Below, piece after piece: positions 21,549 to 33,649 of a stretch of 64,000 nt of DNA (position 1 is its first letter; each line of letters begins with the position of its first letter). Origin of the DNA: Evernia prunastri (lineage: Eukaryota; Ascomycota; Lecanoromycetes; Lecanorales; Parmeliaceae); contig NKYR01000111.1 of the NCBI GenBank assembly GCA_003184365.1, forward strand, positions 62,001 to 126,000, given 5' to 3'. The position numbers and the translations under genes were made by a program. The notes beneath the pieces are model-generated. The model had not been told where the DNA came from, made no database searches, and saw only the letters and a program-made list of their open reading frames with translations.

Positions 21549-22432
21549 TATGGGCTGGATGCATGGGCTGGGGCTGGGATGAGAAAAGGCATTTGGGAAG
21601 CGTTCATGGAGATTGTGGGTTGGAAAGGCAGGGCACAAGATACCCTGTATGCGATTTGCGGAATTTGGCGCGATATGCTTGCAATGGATGTTGTAGATTA
21701 TGAATTCAAGACGGTTATGCGGAACGATATCCCAAGCCTTGTGCAATGGCGTTTGCTTCCGAGGGTGTCAAGTGTGTCCTTCATGCGGATGGATAACAGA
21801 CAATGGCAGTGATGATCCCCTTGGAATCAATCACGATCGGCTCAATCTCATTCTTACCAACAAGGACGGAAGACCATTGGAAGAAGCAGGTCTCGACAAT
21901 TTAACCCGTCCGCGGACCAGCGAACCCGATCAGGCCAAATCGCGTTTGCCTCATGGCCCGGCACTTGTATTAATTACGTGGCGATTTTCCTGTGAGATGT
22001 GGCTTGAATGCCAGCCTTGCTTGAGGGTACTGGGAAGCTGTGGAGAGCTGCTTGAGCTATCATCTGAGTCCGGCAGCCTATCCTTTTTCCTTTCCTTTCT
22101 TTTCTTTTTTCTTTTGTTCAAAGGGGCCTGTATTCCACTCGTAGATACACAACTGGCCCTTTGGCTGACTTGAAGTGCTGAAATTGATTTCTTGAGAGAA
22201 TTGCTGGCTGATGCTGTCGGTCAGCCGTTTGATTTCAAAGGACCCAGCATCAAGAGGCTGTGCAGAGAATGCGAAAAAGGTGAAAGAAGGAAGGAAAGGA
22301 TGGAGAATAGCTGAAAGATGTAATAGAGTAAAGTAGATTGCACTAGCGTAAGGTAGGTATCTACCTAGCAAGACAATAAGAAGCGCTTAACAGGGTATCT
22401 ACCGATTGGCCACCAGCAAAGTAGACCATCAA
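21549..22432. other. Intergenic, between convergent genes
   Basis: 884 bp between 3' ends. A T/C-rich stretch at about 22080-22115 and a TAAGGTAGGTATCTACCT palindrome-like string near 22350 were noted. No gene was seen. Confidence 0.4.
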
Positions 22433-24802
22433 TCAGCGCTTCCTCTTCCTGCCCTCTTTCTTCTGCTCCTCAGTAATGAGAAATTCGTCACTTTCCAAGT
22501 CCAACTTGCCACGGAGAATACTCAAACTGATGATGTCTTTCACATACACTCTCCAGCCTAGCTTGTGAAGCCTGCCCACGTCGGTATCGCTGCGCGTTCC
22601 AATGACAATTGTGAGCCGTGGTGTCTCTCCTGGACTCTTCTTGGGCATTGCCGAAGAGACGCTCTTGGCACCCGCGCGCTTCACGATCTCTTTGAGCTCA
22701 TCGAACCCAGTCTTTGCTAGCTCCTTCTTCGCAGATGGCGTGAAAAGTATTGTGTGGTCTTGCAAAAGTTTGAGACCTCTCTTTCCCCGATAGATCGCCT
22801 CGTCGAGAGAAAATGTCCACTCGGCCTCTTTCTCAGCATCTCGAGCCATGTAAGGCACGACACTTAGCAGATCGTTTGCCTTGACGCTGTCGGTGACCCA
22901 GCTGTCCGTGATAACATCTTTCCCCATGAGTACAGCTAGTATCAGTTTACTCGTTTTCTTGAGCGCCTTACCGACGCACAAGACGGTACATTCGTCCACG
23001 GACTGGACTTTCTTGACCCCTTTGTTGGACAGGAACTTCAGAAATGGCTTCGAATCTCCAGCCGAACTTGAGCTCGTGAAAAGAATACGTTCTATCGTGT
23101 TCGTGGATGATGGGCTGTTATGCTCTTCTCGAGCCGTAGACCTGGTACTCCTCATCGAGCTGTTTGGCTCGACGGAGTTCGAGGGAGAAGCTGAGGTTGC
23201 GTTCGAGTTGGAGAGAGGAGTCCGAGGGTTTGCTCCGGTTGAGGTGCACGATGGTCCTGACGGCGGTTGATTCGCGGAACCAGGCTGTAAGTCTGAGTCA
23301 ACGGCGGGGCTGAGACGTTTCGATCCAGTTGAGGAAAGAGGTGACCCTTGTCTGGATTGATTTGCTGAACGAGAGTGGGAATTTTTAGTGACTGATGGCG
23401 CCTGATCGACAAGGACTGGAAGGATTTTTTGGGTGGGGAGTCCTCTTTTAACTGATATCACTTCATTTTGCAGGCTGTCCTGACTCTCTTCATCCATGGC
23501 CTTGGATATTCCTGCCGATGTTTTAGCTTTCTTGCGGACCGGTGTATCATCGAAGTCGTCCTCCAATGGTAGGGCTGAATCCGAAACCGCTTGGGAGGGT
23601 GATTGATCTGAGGCTTCAGGTCCTCCTCTTTCGGTCTGCATTGGCGTAACAGACGATGACCAAGGCTTCGAACCTGTCAGGATCGGTGAATGGCTTGAGG
23701 ATCCAGGTCCCCCTGCTGGAAGCACTGGCACCGTGGGCGATGACAGAGGCTTCTGTTCTTCTAGTGAGGGTGAACGACCTGAGCCTCGGGCGTTTCCTTT
23801 TGTACGAACTCCCGAGTTGAGCGCTAACAACGGTTCCGGAACTTGAACATACTCGCCTCTAAGATCTGCTCCTGCCATTCCCGAGTCCTCGAGATCTATC
23901 GCACCTTGTTCCAGAGGCTTTGCCCCGGATGCACTGGCTATCTCCTTGTCTTCGGTCTTGACCTCGGGCGGCGAACTCGACAGGCCATGCTCATTGATCG
24001 CTGCATCGGCCATATGCTCGTCTTCTTTTTCGACTTCAGGCTGCGAACCCGAGTGAGGATGTCCACTAGCGTTGTGCACTGTTCGCATCACCTGGCGCTT
24101 CAAAGGACTCTTCCGCCGTTTCGTAACGTCCTTCCTTCCCGAAATCTCCTGTCCTGTCATCTGCTCGAGGCTAGGCGTAAAATTCTCTGACTCATGAGCT
24201 CTGTGCGGCATAGGAGTTTCCATGATAGTAGAACCCACTCTGGCTTTCTGTTGTGGTGAGCTGAATTCGCTGACTTGGTACTTGTAACTTTCGAAGTTAG
24301 AGTCAGGCAGCAGGCCCGACGAGTTAACTGGGAGATCGCTGTGCTCCTCCGGAACCAGGCTTAGTGTTGCCTTGCCGATGTAAAAGGACTGTCCAGGGAG
24401 GAGCTGAAGGGCTGAGGGTACATTGCCAAAGGTAGAAGGCCGTACTCTCATTCCGGTATGGGCAGATACTCCGTCAAAGCTGCGTCCAAGTGACTCTACT
24501 GACACGTCTAAACTAAGTGCCTCAAGAAAAGCGAAGCCGTTTTGGGTGTCTGGAAGTACGGTTAGCTCCAACCCACCCGAGTAGAGTGATAACATCTAAC
24601 GTAGTATTGCCAAGGACCCGGATCTGGGCCAGGTCTCCTCGTTGTGGAAAATCTCGAAATCTTCCTCAACGTGACTTTCCAATAGGTTTGGGCCGCGAAG
24701 AAGGTATTTCAGGTTAGTGTTATCAAGACTGAGGTCAATGAAGGTGGGATTAGTAGGTCCGCTGCGGATATGTTGCCTCAGGCAGCATTTCTTGGAGGAC
24801 AT
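22433..24802 (-). CDS. Tandem-BRCT protein, possibly Mdb1/MDC1-like
   Basis: Nuclear DNA-damage-response scaffold by domain content. Two exons, 24802..24601 and 24549..22433, give 772 aa. The 51-bp intron (GTTAGA..CTTCCAG, branch-like GCTAAC) removes an in-frame TAG at 24598..24596 that would otherwise split the gene. The C-terminal 200 residues hold two BRCT repeats: ILFTSSSSAGDSKPFLKFL to DVITDSWVTDSVKA, then HTILFTPSAKKEL to GWRVYVKDIISLSIL. The end is basic (KKEGRKRKR), like a nuclear signal. The middle 400 residues are Ser/Pro-rich and disordered. The N-terminal 110 residues could be a divergent FHA-like fold, but I see no clear FHA motif. The MDC1/Mdb1 comparison rests on architecture only; other BRCT scaffolds remain possible. 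Confidence 0.75.
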
Positions 24803-25915
24803 GCTGCTGGGATTTCTGTTGATGCATTCTGTCAAGGTGGATTCTGTGAAATGATGGTACTTTAGGGTATCAAGGACTGAAGTGAGATTTTGAGTGTTGA
24901 CCTCTCCTTGTCATTGTTCGGGTAGAGCAAGTACCTTAGTACACGCTAAGTGCGCGCCTGCATGTGAGTTGAGCTCCCTACTCGTAGGCCAAGTCAGAAA
25001 GAACTTAAAGTAGACCTCGAATAATTGCAATACTAAATACTCTCGAACGCCCATGTTGCAGGTTGGCTGTGGTCGGAATAGATTATTCACTGCGTGCTAG
25101 ATACCTGGACACCAGCTGTGTACCACTACGAGTAGCGCGAGCCACATTCTGCTTCATCCACAATGTTTACCACCAACAATCGACCAGCGATTCTAGCACT
25201 CACTCATCGGACTATCGTATCGAAAGAATAAGAACGAGCGATTTCCATGTTGGCGTCCTCAAATTAGCTTCTCCTGAAGCATATTCAACAGGTTCGGAAG
25301 CGTCAACGCCTTAGTCTTTCATCAGCTATTGTGTTCCACGAACAATACTAAGCATTTTTAATGGCCTCCTTTCCGATACAGTGGGTGTCCATTAGGTCTT
25401 GCCATTCCATTCATATTGTCTTGCACACATTCGATTGCCTTGAGTAGATATGGCCGTCTGTCCTTGCCTGTCAATTCACGCTTCCTGTTTAGATGTTTCT
25501 CGGGTAGAATGAATGTCGGGTGGCCGTCGCCGCTCATATTGTTCTTCAAAATTGGAGGTATTTAACCAGCTACTACATGCAAAATGTTCGTATTGTAGTC
25601 CAAAAATTTGGCCCATTCAACATCTTCGAGCATGACAATACTAATACTCGATCACTCCCCTACGGTACAGGTCATGGGCTGGCTCGTTTTTTTCTTTCTT
25701 ATACCCTCCTCTTTATACAACTCAAACACTCATCTCTTTACACAAATCAATCCGTACAAGCTTAGTGCTGTCAACCAGTATCTCGATTATACACTTCCCA
25801 CCTCCTTTTCTCTCTGCCTGCACGCGCACAAAGCCTCTCAATCTTCTTTCATACTCCACCGCGCTCTCACTACGACTATATCAAAGAGCTCACCGAACAC
25901 CTCACTCCTTTCATT
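24803..25915. promoter_or_regulatory. Divergent promoter region BRCT gene / STE2
   Basis: 1.1 kb with no supported gene. C+T-rich sequence with TATACAACTC lies upstream of STE2 (about 25690-25880), as expected for a fungal core promoter. Confidence 0.4.
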
Positions 25916-27052
25916 ATGGCTGCAGCTACGCCATTCGATCCATACAGCCAATCGTTCACTCTGCAGGCGAGCGACGGCACACCCTTCAACGTCTCCATTC
26001 CTGATCTCGACTTTTTCGTCTACTACAACAATCAGATCTGCATCATCTATGGTGCCCAGACAGGAGCCTCAATCATTCTTTTCATCGTGCTCCTTCTCCT
26101 CACCAAACCAGACAAGCGTCTCTCTCCCATATTCATCGTCAATGTCTCAGCGCTAGCTCTGAACGTTATACGAAATGTCCTCCTATGCCTCTACTATACC
26201 GGCCCTTTTACGGAAACGTACGCCGTCTTCAGCGGCGACTTCTCCCGGGTCCATAGAGGGGACTACGCAGCATCCGTCACTGCCAGTGTCTTCACCTTCT
26301 TCGTTCTGGTATGCGTCGAGATTTCGTTGTGTCTCCAGACTCGCGTGGTATGTGTCACAATGCGCCAGATCTACCGCAGGACACTTTTGGCAGCCTCCAT
26401 TGTGATCGCATTGTTGGCCATTGCCGTTCGAGTGGCGCTTTGCATTGAGAACTCCATATACATCGTGCATGCTGAGGTTGAAGGGTCTCTTTATGGATTG
26501 GTCAATGCAGCGAACATTACACAATCGATCAGCATCTGCTGGTTCTGCGCAGTCTTCGTGACCAAGCTTGCTTTTGCCCTGAATGAGAGGAGGAAGCTGG
26601 GATTGGCTCAATTTGGTCCGATGCAGATAATCTTCATCATGGGATGCCAAACCCTTATCATTCCAGGTTAGCAAGACAGTGTCGAAAGCCCAAGTACCCA
26701 ACTAATGTCTACCTTAGCGCTCTTCTCCACTCTCCAATACGCTGTCAGCACTCCATCTTTACATTCCAACGCCCTCACGTGTGTAGCGATTTTTCTACCC
26801 CTTTCATCGCTATGGGCTTCAGCTTCGCTCGACAGCCGGTTCAAAGCGAGCAAAGAACAGCACTACGGGAACAAGATGATCCCGAGCTATGCGTCGGCTT
26901 CGACTGGGCGTCCGGATGGTAGGACGATCAACGGCCCTCTTAGCCCAACGAATACGGAAAATACGGGTGCTAGTGGTTCGGGAGCGCACAGTCCGCACAA
27001 CATTGGTCAGGGTCAGGCAGTCGGAGATCTGGAAGCTCAGGGCATGATTTGA
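25916..27052 (+). CDS. STE2: Ste2-type pheromone (alpha-factor) receptor
   Basis: Class D G-protein-coupled receptor that binds the alpha-factor-like peptide pheromone during mating or chemotropism. Two exons, 25916..26666 and 26718..27052, with a 51-bp intron (GTTAGC to TAG), encode 361 aa. Seven hydrophobic segments are visible. Helix 1 contains the GxxxG motif (YGAQTGASIILF) used for oligomerisation in yeast Ste2. The FIMGCQTLIIP block before the intron and the helix-7 block FLPLSSLWASASLDSR after it are family signatures. The C-terminal tail is Ser/Gly/Asn-rich, as expected for a phosphorylated desensitisation tail. Its presence suggests a potential for mating, but no mating-type locus is in the window. 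Confidence 0.93.
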
Positions 27053-27434
27053 GACCGGCGACTTTGGGAGCCAATGAATAGGATGAGGATGGGGGTGTAG
27101 GGGCTCGATGCTTGAGAAACAGGAGAAGATTGCTCACAAACAAGGCCATGAAGGCGAAGGGTTGGTCAATATCATCAAGGTAGAACACTACATAAGTAAC
27201 GGGGCACAGAGGCCTTCTGGTTGATGCCCGATATGTAGGACATGCTTAATCTAGCTCATGAAATGCGGACGAATAAGACGTTGTATCGGGCCTTTTTTCC
27301 GTTTGGTATGCTGCAAGTGCACTGACCAGCAAGGGTCAGCCGAGCCTTTGCCGCAATTGACACAGGTTCGCCACATGATGATCTATCAAAGTTAAAAACT
27401 TAAGGTGGAATACATAATATATTCTTGTTCTTGT

Positions 27435-27472
27435 TATTTTTATTTTTATTTTTATTTTTATTTTTATTTTTA
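27435..27472. repeat. (ATTTTT)n microsatellite
   Basis: Hexamer repeat read directly, about 380 bp downstream of STE2. Confidence 0.9.
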
Positions 27473-27884
27473 CTCTTTTATTATAATTTAACCCCTCGCG
27501 TGTTTTAAAGAGACCTATGACTATGCTCGGGCTTGTCCACGGGTTTGACCAAATTGACCACGGGTTTGACCTGCATGGAACGGCCAAGGCTAGAGTAAGC
27601 TAAGGTATTCCCTGTGACCCGTCAGCTGCCTTTTTCTTCCAAGCAAATGAAGTGATGAATGAATGAATGAATGAATGAATGGGGAATGATTATCATGATT
27701 ATCATGACTACCTTACCTACTTATGTGGTGTATGGTATCAGGTTTCAGAGGGCAGGGCGGTGCAGGAGAGTGAAGAACGGGTGGAGCAGAGTAAATCCGA
27801 CGGGTGGATAGCGGGGCTGAGGCAAGCTTACTCGTAGAGGCTCAGGGCTTTGATTGGCAAGGATGCTGGATGATGGTGCAGGGT

Positions 27885-28040
27885 GCAGATTTGCAGATTT
27901 GCAGATTTGCAGATTCGCAGAGCAACCCCTGCAGCAAAGGGGAAAGAATTAAAAAAAGGCCCCAAGCCACTTATATGTAGGGTAAGTACTGTACAGTGTA
28001 ACAAGCCTAGGTACCGCCTACCGCCTACCGCCTACCGCAC
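27885..28040. repeat. Two short tandem repeats: (GCAGATTT)n and (CTACCGC)n
   Basis: Four GCAGATTT/C units at 27885-27920 and four CTACCGC units at 28011-28040, separated by about 90 bp of unique sequence. Confidence 0.85.
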
Positions 28041-28856
28041 CTCTTCTGAATCTTTGATAGAGTAGCGGCGCCCGTAAAGTACCTTACCTAGGACTCTACC
28101 TAGGTCCTAGACTCCTAGGAGTACTCGTACTCACACCTACCTACCTTACCTTAGGAATGGGTTAGGGTACCTTAGTTCCTCACTGCGGATGATCGACTCG
28201 GAGTTTGGAAGATGAACCAATTGATTGTATTGATTCCATTTCCATCGGATAATTTCATGTCATCTCCATTCCCCACTTCTACACTCCTCTATTAATTATA
28301 TTCTCTCATTCGTTCCTTTCATCTCCCCTCTACTCAGTGTACTCACACCGGAACGAAGGAATCACCGTCTTTTACTGACCTCTCTCCTTAGCTTGCATTA
28401 AGCTATTAGAATATTGTGCATCAGAATAAATTTCTTATTGCTCAGATTCATAAATCAATAAAAAATTGAAATAAAATAAAATAGTTATAGAGCAGCACTC
28501 TCAAGTAAGACATTCGTCGCTTTTAATTGCCACCACACCATCTCCGGCAACTTGCAGCTAAGCTGCATATCATGATACGCGCTCTATAATTCACTTCGAG
28601 CCTTCAAACTTCCAATCTTCGGAACCTGCTCATGCTACTGGCCTGCCCACATAATGTATGCACGGCCATCGACACCCATCATCTATTAATTCACTCCTCC
28701 CCACCTCTCTCTTCCACCGCCATCTCAGTCTCACCACAGGGCTGTTCCTCTGAGCACGGAGGATACCGTAGAGATCGAATGATGCGCCTCACGCCTGACC
28801 ACTTCGTGCCGCATGCTTGACCTTCACCGAAACCTCAATGCGACTCTGCCGGGACA

Positions 28857-30878
28857 ATGGCCGAGTCTGTGAGTGCCAACAGCCAGACTGAGACCTCTCC
28901 TTTGACAGGACCGAGCAGCTTCGGCAGTGCTCTTGATGCCCAAGGACTACAGACTGTGCATGAGCTTCCTCGAATCCAGCCTAAATACAACGACAATGTC
29001 TCCCTCGGCTCCCTCGACAAGCGACTGTTCTCGAAAGGACAGTCTCCTGGCGACTTTCGGGATGCTAGTCCTGATAGCTTCTTCGCACGAACCTACTCTG
29101 AAAAGCAATTGGAAGCATCCCCTCGACGCCTTCGTCATACTGCACCGGCACATACAGCCCCGGAAGCATGGCAGCGGTCAAAAGGTCCGTCGCCTCCACT
29201 GCACAACGGGAACTATCGAAACCCGAAAAGGGAGAGCGCTCTAAAGCAGACGCCCCAAAAGAAAGAAAAAGAAAGAAAAGCCGGATTCAGAAACACCCTG
29301 CGTCGCATGTTTACGAGGCGGTCTACAAGAGATAGGATCAGCATGCCCACCCCACCTGTATATCCTCGCCATGTAAGTAGCTTCAAGCACTCAATCCAAC
29401 AGATCAAACGTTGACTTTGAAGCAAGGATCCAGAGGAGTTCATAACCTCCGCAACGGACGTCCAGGCAAAGCGCTCCGCCTCTGTACCGACTAACGGCGT
29501 CCTGCGTACCAGTGGCCTGGGCTCCCATCCGCCATTTCAAAAGTCTCCCAGCCCAGTTGGCGCTACAAGTGATGACGTTCCAAGTAGTGACATTAAAAGT
29601 AACGACCTTGCACGCTACGAGGCTACAAACAACTCAATTCCTCCGCAACCAGAGCTGTTGCCTCCAGACCGGCCAGCGCGACCACGACGTGCTAGTGTCC
29701 CAAGCGTGATACTAAACAGGCCGGAAGTCAAGGAATTAGAAGCCGCAATGACGGGTCTTGGTCTCCAAACCAATGCGGAACAGCCTGTCGATACGCACAA
29801 CATTGGCTTTGCGGTCACGAATGGAAGTAACCCAAAGCGGAGGTCGCGATCCGTGGGTGCTTTTCGTGACACGCAGCATCGCATGTCTCCCATACAGTGG
29901 AGACGGTGGCGCAGAAGAAGTGACGAGATCAAGTACTGGAGGCAAAGTACTGATTTGGGCTCTTTAGGAATTAAGGGTATCGAGTCGCCGGAGCTAGGAC
30001 AGAAGGATGATGCTGGTGTAGCAAGTCACGATGATGCAAACCTTGGCCAGCACAGTGGAGAATTCAATTTCGGTTTGCCCGCCGAGGCGATGCAAACCCA
30101 AGACAGGATTGGCCTGGAAGAAAGGATCGTTACATTAGAGATCAAGCTCATGGACTTTGAATACGCCATCTCGAAGTTGCAGGCAGGCTCCATGTCGCCC
30201 TCGAGACGGCATTCAGAACGAGCTGAGATGGCCGGACGCCAAAACTCAGTTGACAGCTCTCTCCTGTCCGATCACCAACAAGCCCCCATTGAAGCGTCGC
30301 CAGCTTTGCCGCAAGAGACACCATCTTTCAGTCCTTCGAAGTTTGTGCACGAAATCATGCCACAACAGCGCCCAACAAGCGTCGCGACGACTCTAAAAGC
30401 CACTGTCTCGGGCCCAGGTGCGTCAGCTAGTAAAGGCTCAATAGACAGCAGCACTCGCTCGAGCCTTCCAGGCCTTACAATCGAGCATTATACTACCCTA
30501 ATCACTCTCATCCGCCATGAACAGTCGTCTCGTGTCCGGCTAGAGCAACAGGTCTCAATGTTGCAGCAGCAACTTGATCGCATCTCTCCTTCCCAGTCTT
30601 CGCACTCCCACGCACACTCGCTGTCGCAGCATTCGCATTCGCATTCACTCTCCTCCCAACAACGGAGACAAGGCTTTGTGGACGTAGGGAACCGAGGCGG
30701 ACATTACAGGCAGCCGCGCCCGAGGTCGAGTAGTTATAGTACTAACGAGACAGACACGGATGATGATATGTACCATGATGTTTACGTCACACCGGATGTC
30801 ACTCCGGTAGAGAGAGGAGAATATGAACGAGGGGCATTTGAGCGAGTAGCCGGCGTTGAAGACGGCATGGCGTTCTAA
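28857..30878 (+). CDS. Fungal coiled-coil protein of unknown function
   Basis: I do not recognise this family. Two exons, 28857..29372 and 29427..30878, separated by a 54-bp intron (GTAAGT to CAAG), encode 655 aa; the frame is continuous across the join (PRH then DPEEF). The protein is hydrophilic and Ser/Arg/Pro-rich. A basic patch (GFRNTLRRMFTRRSTRDR) lies near residue 150. Another follows near residue 300 (PIQWRRWRRRSDEIKYW). Two predicted coiled coils follow: LEERIVTLEIKLMDFEYAISKL and RVRLEQQVSMLQQQLDRI. After them comes a Ser/His-rich stretch (HSHAHSLSQHSHSHS). It ends with an acidic tail. No catalytic motif, signal peptide or membrane segment was seen. A scaffold, polarity or cytoskeletal role would fit the composition but is only a guess. 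Confidence 0.75.
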
Positions 30879-31388
30879 AAATTGAAACTGCATGCGGAAG
30901 CAGCTTCAAACACTCGGGTGAAGCGAAGGCCTGCGATCTGTCCTCCAATAAGCGGAGGAGATCAGGGCCGAGGTGCTGGACACCTCTTATATAAGCACAC
31001 TCGCGATCTGGATGGGTTTGGGGATCTATATATTTTGCACTGGAGGCTGGCGATTTTTTGATATACCTGGCGATCTCTTCTCATGTTTCATGGACGGCCC
31101 TATGAGAGCTTGTGGAGTTGTACCATCTTTCCGATGGCATTTTTGATTTGACCACCATGACGGATGAAGAGTACGAATTACTGATGAGCATGAAATGGGC
31201 GGCTTGGAGCTTGAACGACAGTTCTTGTTGGATCGGAGGCTTTTTGAAAAATTATTGTATTACAACCCAAGGGTGGTTATTCGCTGACAAGAGCCCCAAT
31301 TTGTGTATGGGACCAGTGGTTTGCATTCCATACTTTCGGAAAAAAATCTCCCTCCGTGATGTCCATCTGCCCCCTCTTCGTACTGGTT
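30879..31388. other. Intergenic, between convergent genes
   Basis: 510 bp between 3' ends; no coding frame with support. GATATACC and TATATATTTTG near 31030 may be 3' end signals. Confidence 0.4.
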
Positions 31389-32015
31389 TTATCCAGGACC
31401 GATTCTAGGCCTGGGTAAAGCTTAAGGTTAGCACTGTAGACAGTTTCCTCCGTTCACTGTTCAAACAAATAGCAGTGTTTACCGCATCCCAACCATGACA
31501 AAGGAGCAAGAAAAAAAATAAGACTTACATATCATGATGCTCGCTCAAATTGCTGAGGTAGCGGTTCAGTTCTTCTACGCGCTCTTTGTGGGTCTTGGTG
31601 CCCTCGCGCTTCAAGCGCTCGTCGAGCTAGAGCATCATCGTTAACCAACATCCCATGTAATCATAGCTGAGACAGGACAATATGAGGGAAAGTAGCATAC
31701 CCTTTTCCGTCTACGCTCCTCGTGCCTGAGCTCCGCTTCCGTCTTCCCCACTCGCGGCGGCGACGACGCAGCCTCCCCGTCCTCCGGCGCCTGCCCGCTC
31801 CCATCTACCGTAGCGTCACCATGCGCGGCCTTGCCATCCTCGCCATTACCTATCGCCGCATCTTTTGGTTTCTCCGCGTTGCCGTCGGCGGAGGATTCGG
31901 GCTGGGGGGGTTTCGGGCGCTTTTTCCTGTGGGGTTTGGAGACTTTGGAGGATGGGTTGACGTTCTTGAGCTTCAGGCCGCCGGAGACGGCGGCGGTGTA
32001 GTCGTCCGCCGGCAT
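31389..32015 (-). CDS. FAM32A-like protein
   Basis: Small basic nuclear protein of the FAM32A family; the human member is associated with the catalytic spliceosome. Three exons: 32015..31701, 31626..31529 and 31410..31389, giving 144 aa. Introns are 74 and 118 bp. The last exon encodes only the C-terminal residues PRIGPG plus stop; without that intron the frame ends one codon after HHD. Family features are the N-terminal YTAAVSGGLKLKN, a Lys-rich KPHRKKRPKPP region, an acidic-polar middle, and the C-terminal ERLKREGTKTHKERVEELNRYL, then NLSEHHDMPRIGPG. It is divergent from NTH1, with 190 bp between starts. The identity is good for so short a protein. Confidence 0.88.
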
Positions 32016-32205
32016 TGCCGTGGGGTCGAGTTGGCAATGAGGGCAAAATTGGAGGGGTGCGAGTGAGTAAAGTCATTGGCTGGATCGGGATCTACATAGC
32101 GATAGGGCTGAAATCTGGGGTAAACTCTACAGGGATTGTTTCGCGCCCAACTTCGAGCCAGAACCCCTTGGCGGCGTCAAGCTTTCCATTCGCACATCGC
32201 GTGGT

Positions 32206-33649
32206 ATGAAGACTTCTCACATTGCGCGGGATACTGCGAGGGCTTCCATTTCATTCTCTCGAGCCGACTACGCTCCCAGACGGCAGACGAGGGCGTTTGC
32301 AGCATCGCTGCAGGCCTTCACTGCCAATGGAGATGTGCCCCTTACGGGTCCAGGAAAGAAAGGGGTGAAGCGCGAAGGTACAAGCGATGACGATTCCCTC
32401 TCTTCCCCGCCGTCGACATTTGACATTGAGGATGTTCCGTTCGAGTCGCCCGCCTTGGGGAAGCGCAAGAGGGGACTCGAAAGCCCATCTATCGCCAAAT
32501 CTACATCTACAAGCACGCGCGCCTCGCCTCGCAAGCCGGAAGTGAAATCCGAAGACGGCACCGTGGGCACGTTCAAAAAAGCAAAGCGTCGGCCAGCGAA
32601 AAGGGTTGTCAATGACGCGGGAGAAGTGGAGATGGAGGCCCCGGCGAATTGGGGTGAGATCTACGATGCTGTGAGAGAAATGCGGAAAGATAGGCTCGCG
32701 CCTGTGGATACCATGGGCTGCGAGACACTTGCCGAAGAGCATCTCACGCCTCGTGTAAGCTGAACTCAAGTGGTGTCCGAGGGATGGGTGAGGTACTAAT
32801 GCTAGTAAAGGACAAGCGTTTTCAAACCCTCATCGCCCTGATGTTGTCGTCCCGTGAGTCCTCTTCTCTGGTCCATCATTCCCCTTCTGATCATGTTTCG
32901 GGAGCCGGAGACCTTTGACAGCTTCTGAGACATACCTCCTGGAACTGAAACTGGAACTATTTTTACTGAGAAATACTGACTCGGAAATTGATTCAGAAAC
33001 AAAAGATACTACGAACGCGATCGCCATGCGTCGTCTGCAGACAGAGCTTCCATACCCTGGTCTCACACTCGAGAATATCCTCGAGGTGGATCCTGTCAAG
33101 CTCAATGAATTAATCTACGTCGTCGGCTTCCACAACAACAAAACAAAGTACATCAAAGCGGCCGCGTTAATACTCCGTGACGAGTACGCAGGCGACATAC
33201 CTGACACGATCGAAGGACTCATCTCTCTACCCGGGGTAGGGCCCAAAATGGCCTACCTCTGCCTAAGCGCTGCTTGGGGTCGTACTGAAGGCATAGGAGT
33301 CGACGTGCATGTTCATCGAATCACCAATCTTTGGGGCTGGCACAAGACCAAGGCTCCAGAGGAGACGAGGGCAAGTTTAGAGGCTTGGCTGCCCAGAGAG
33401 CGATGGCACGAGATCAATCATCTGCTGGTTGGCTTTGGGCAAACGATATGCTTGCCTGTGGGGAGGAAATGCGGCGAGTGCACGCTCAGTGACAAAGGCT
33501 TATGTCCCTCGGCCGTGGTAGATAAGAAGAAGGTGGTGAAGAAGGTGAAGACGGCTATGGCGGTCAAAGGGGAGACGGTCGAAGGGACGCATAGCGAGGA
33601 GACTGTGGTAGTCAAAGAGGAGGATGTGTTGGCTGAAGACGTCAAATGA
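32206..33649 (+). CDS. NTH1: Endonuclease III homolog (DNA glycosylase/AP lyase)
   Basis: Bifunctional DNA glycosylase/AP lyase that removes oxidised pyrimidines in base-excision repair, in nucleus and/or mitochondria. Three exons: 32206..32754, 32811..32853 and 32997..33649, giving 414 aa. Introns are 56 and 143 bp. The HhH motif with catalytic Lys is LPGVGPKMAYLCLSAAWG, and the catalytic Asp is in GVDVHVHRITNLW. The [4Fe-4S] ligands are in CLPVGRKCGECTLSDKGLC. The joins restore RFQTLIALMLSSQTKD, a conserved block. The first 40 residues (Arg/Ser/Ala-rich, few acids) resemble a mitochondrial presequence, and KKAKRRPAKR further in could be a nuclear signal. The C-terminus has a Lys/Val-rich tail. 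Confidence 0.94.

Larger units (their letters stand above)
27053..28856. other. Repeat-rich intergenic region
   Basis: 1.8 kb without a supported gene. It holds (ATTTTT)n at 27435-27472, (GAAT)n at 27657-27680, (GCAGATTT)n at 27885-27920, (CTACCGC)n at 28011-28040, and TACCTTACC strings at about 28080-28160. The last 500 bp, A+T-rich then C+T-rich, is probably the promoter of the next gene. Confidence 0.5.

Noticed and set aside
24596..24598. In-frame TAG suggesting a pseudogene or stop read-through in the BRCT gene
   Set aside because: A normal 51-bp intron with good branch point and acceptor removes it and keeps the frame.
32854..32996. Alternative NTH1 start inside the second intron
   Set aside because: Using it would lose the conserved RFQTLIALMLSSQT block and the N-terminal exon, both of which join cleanly in frame.
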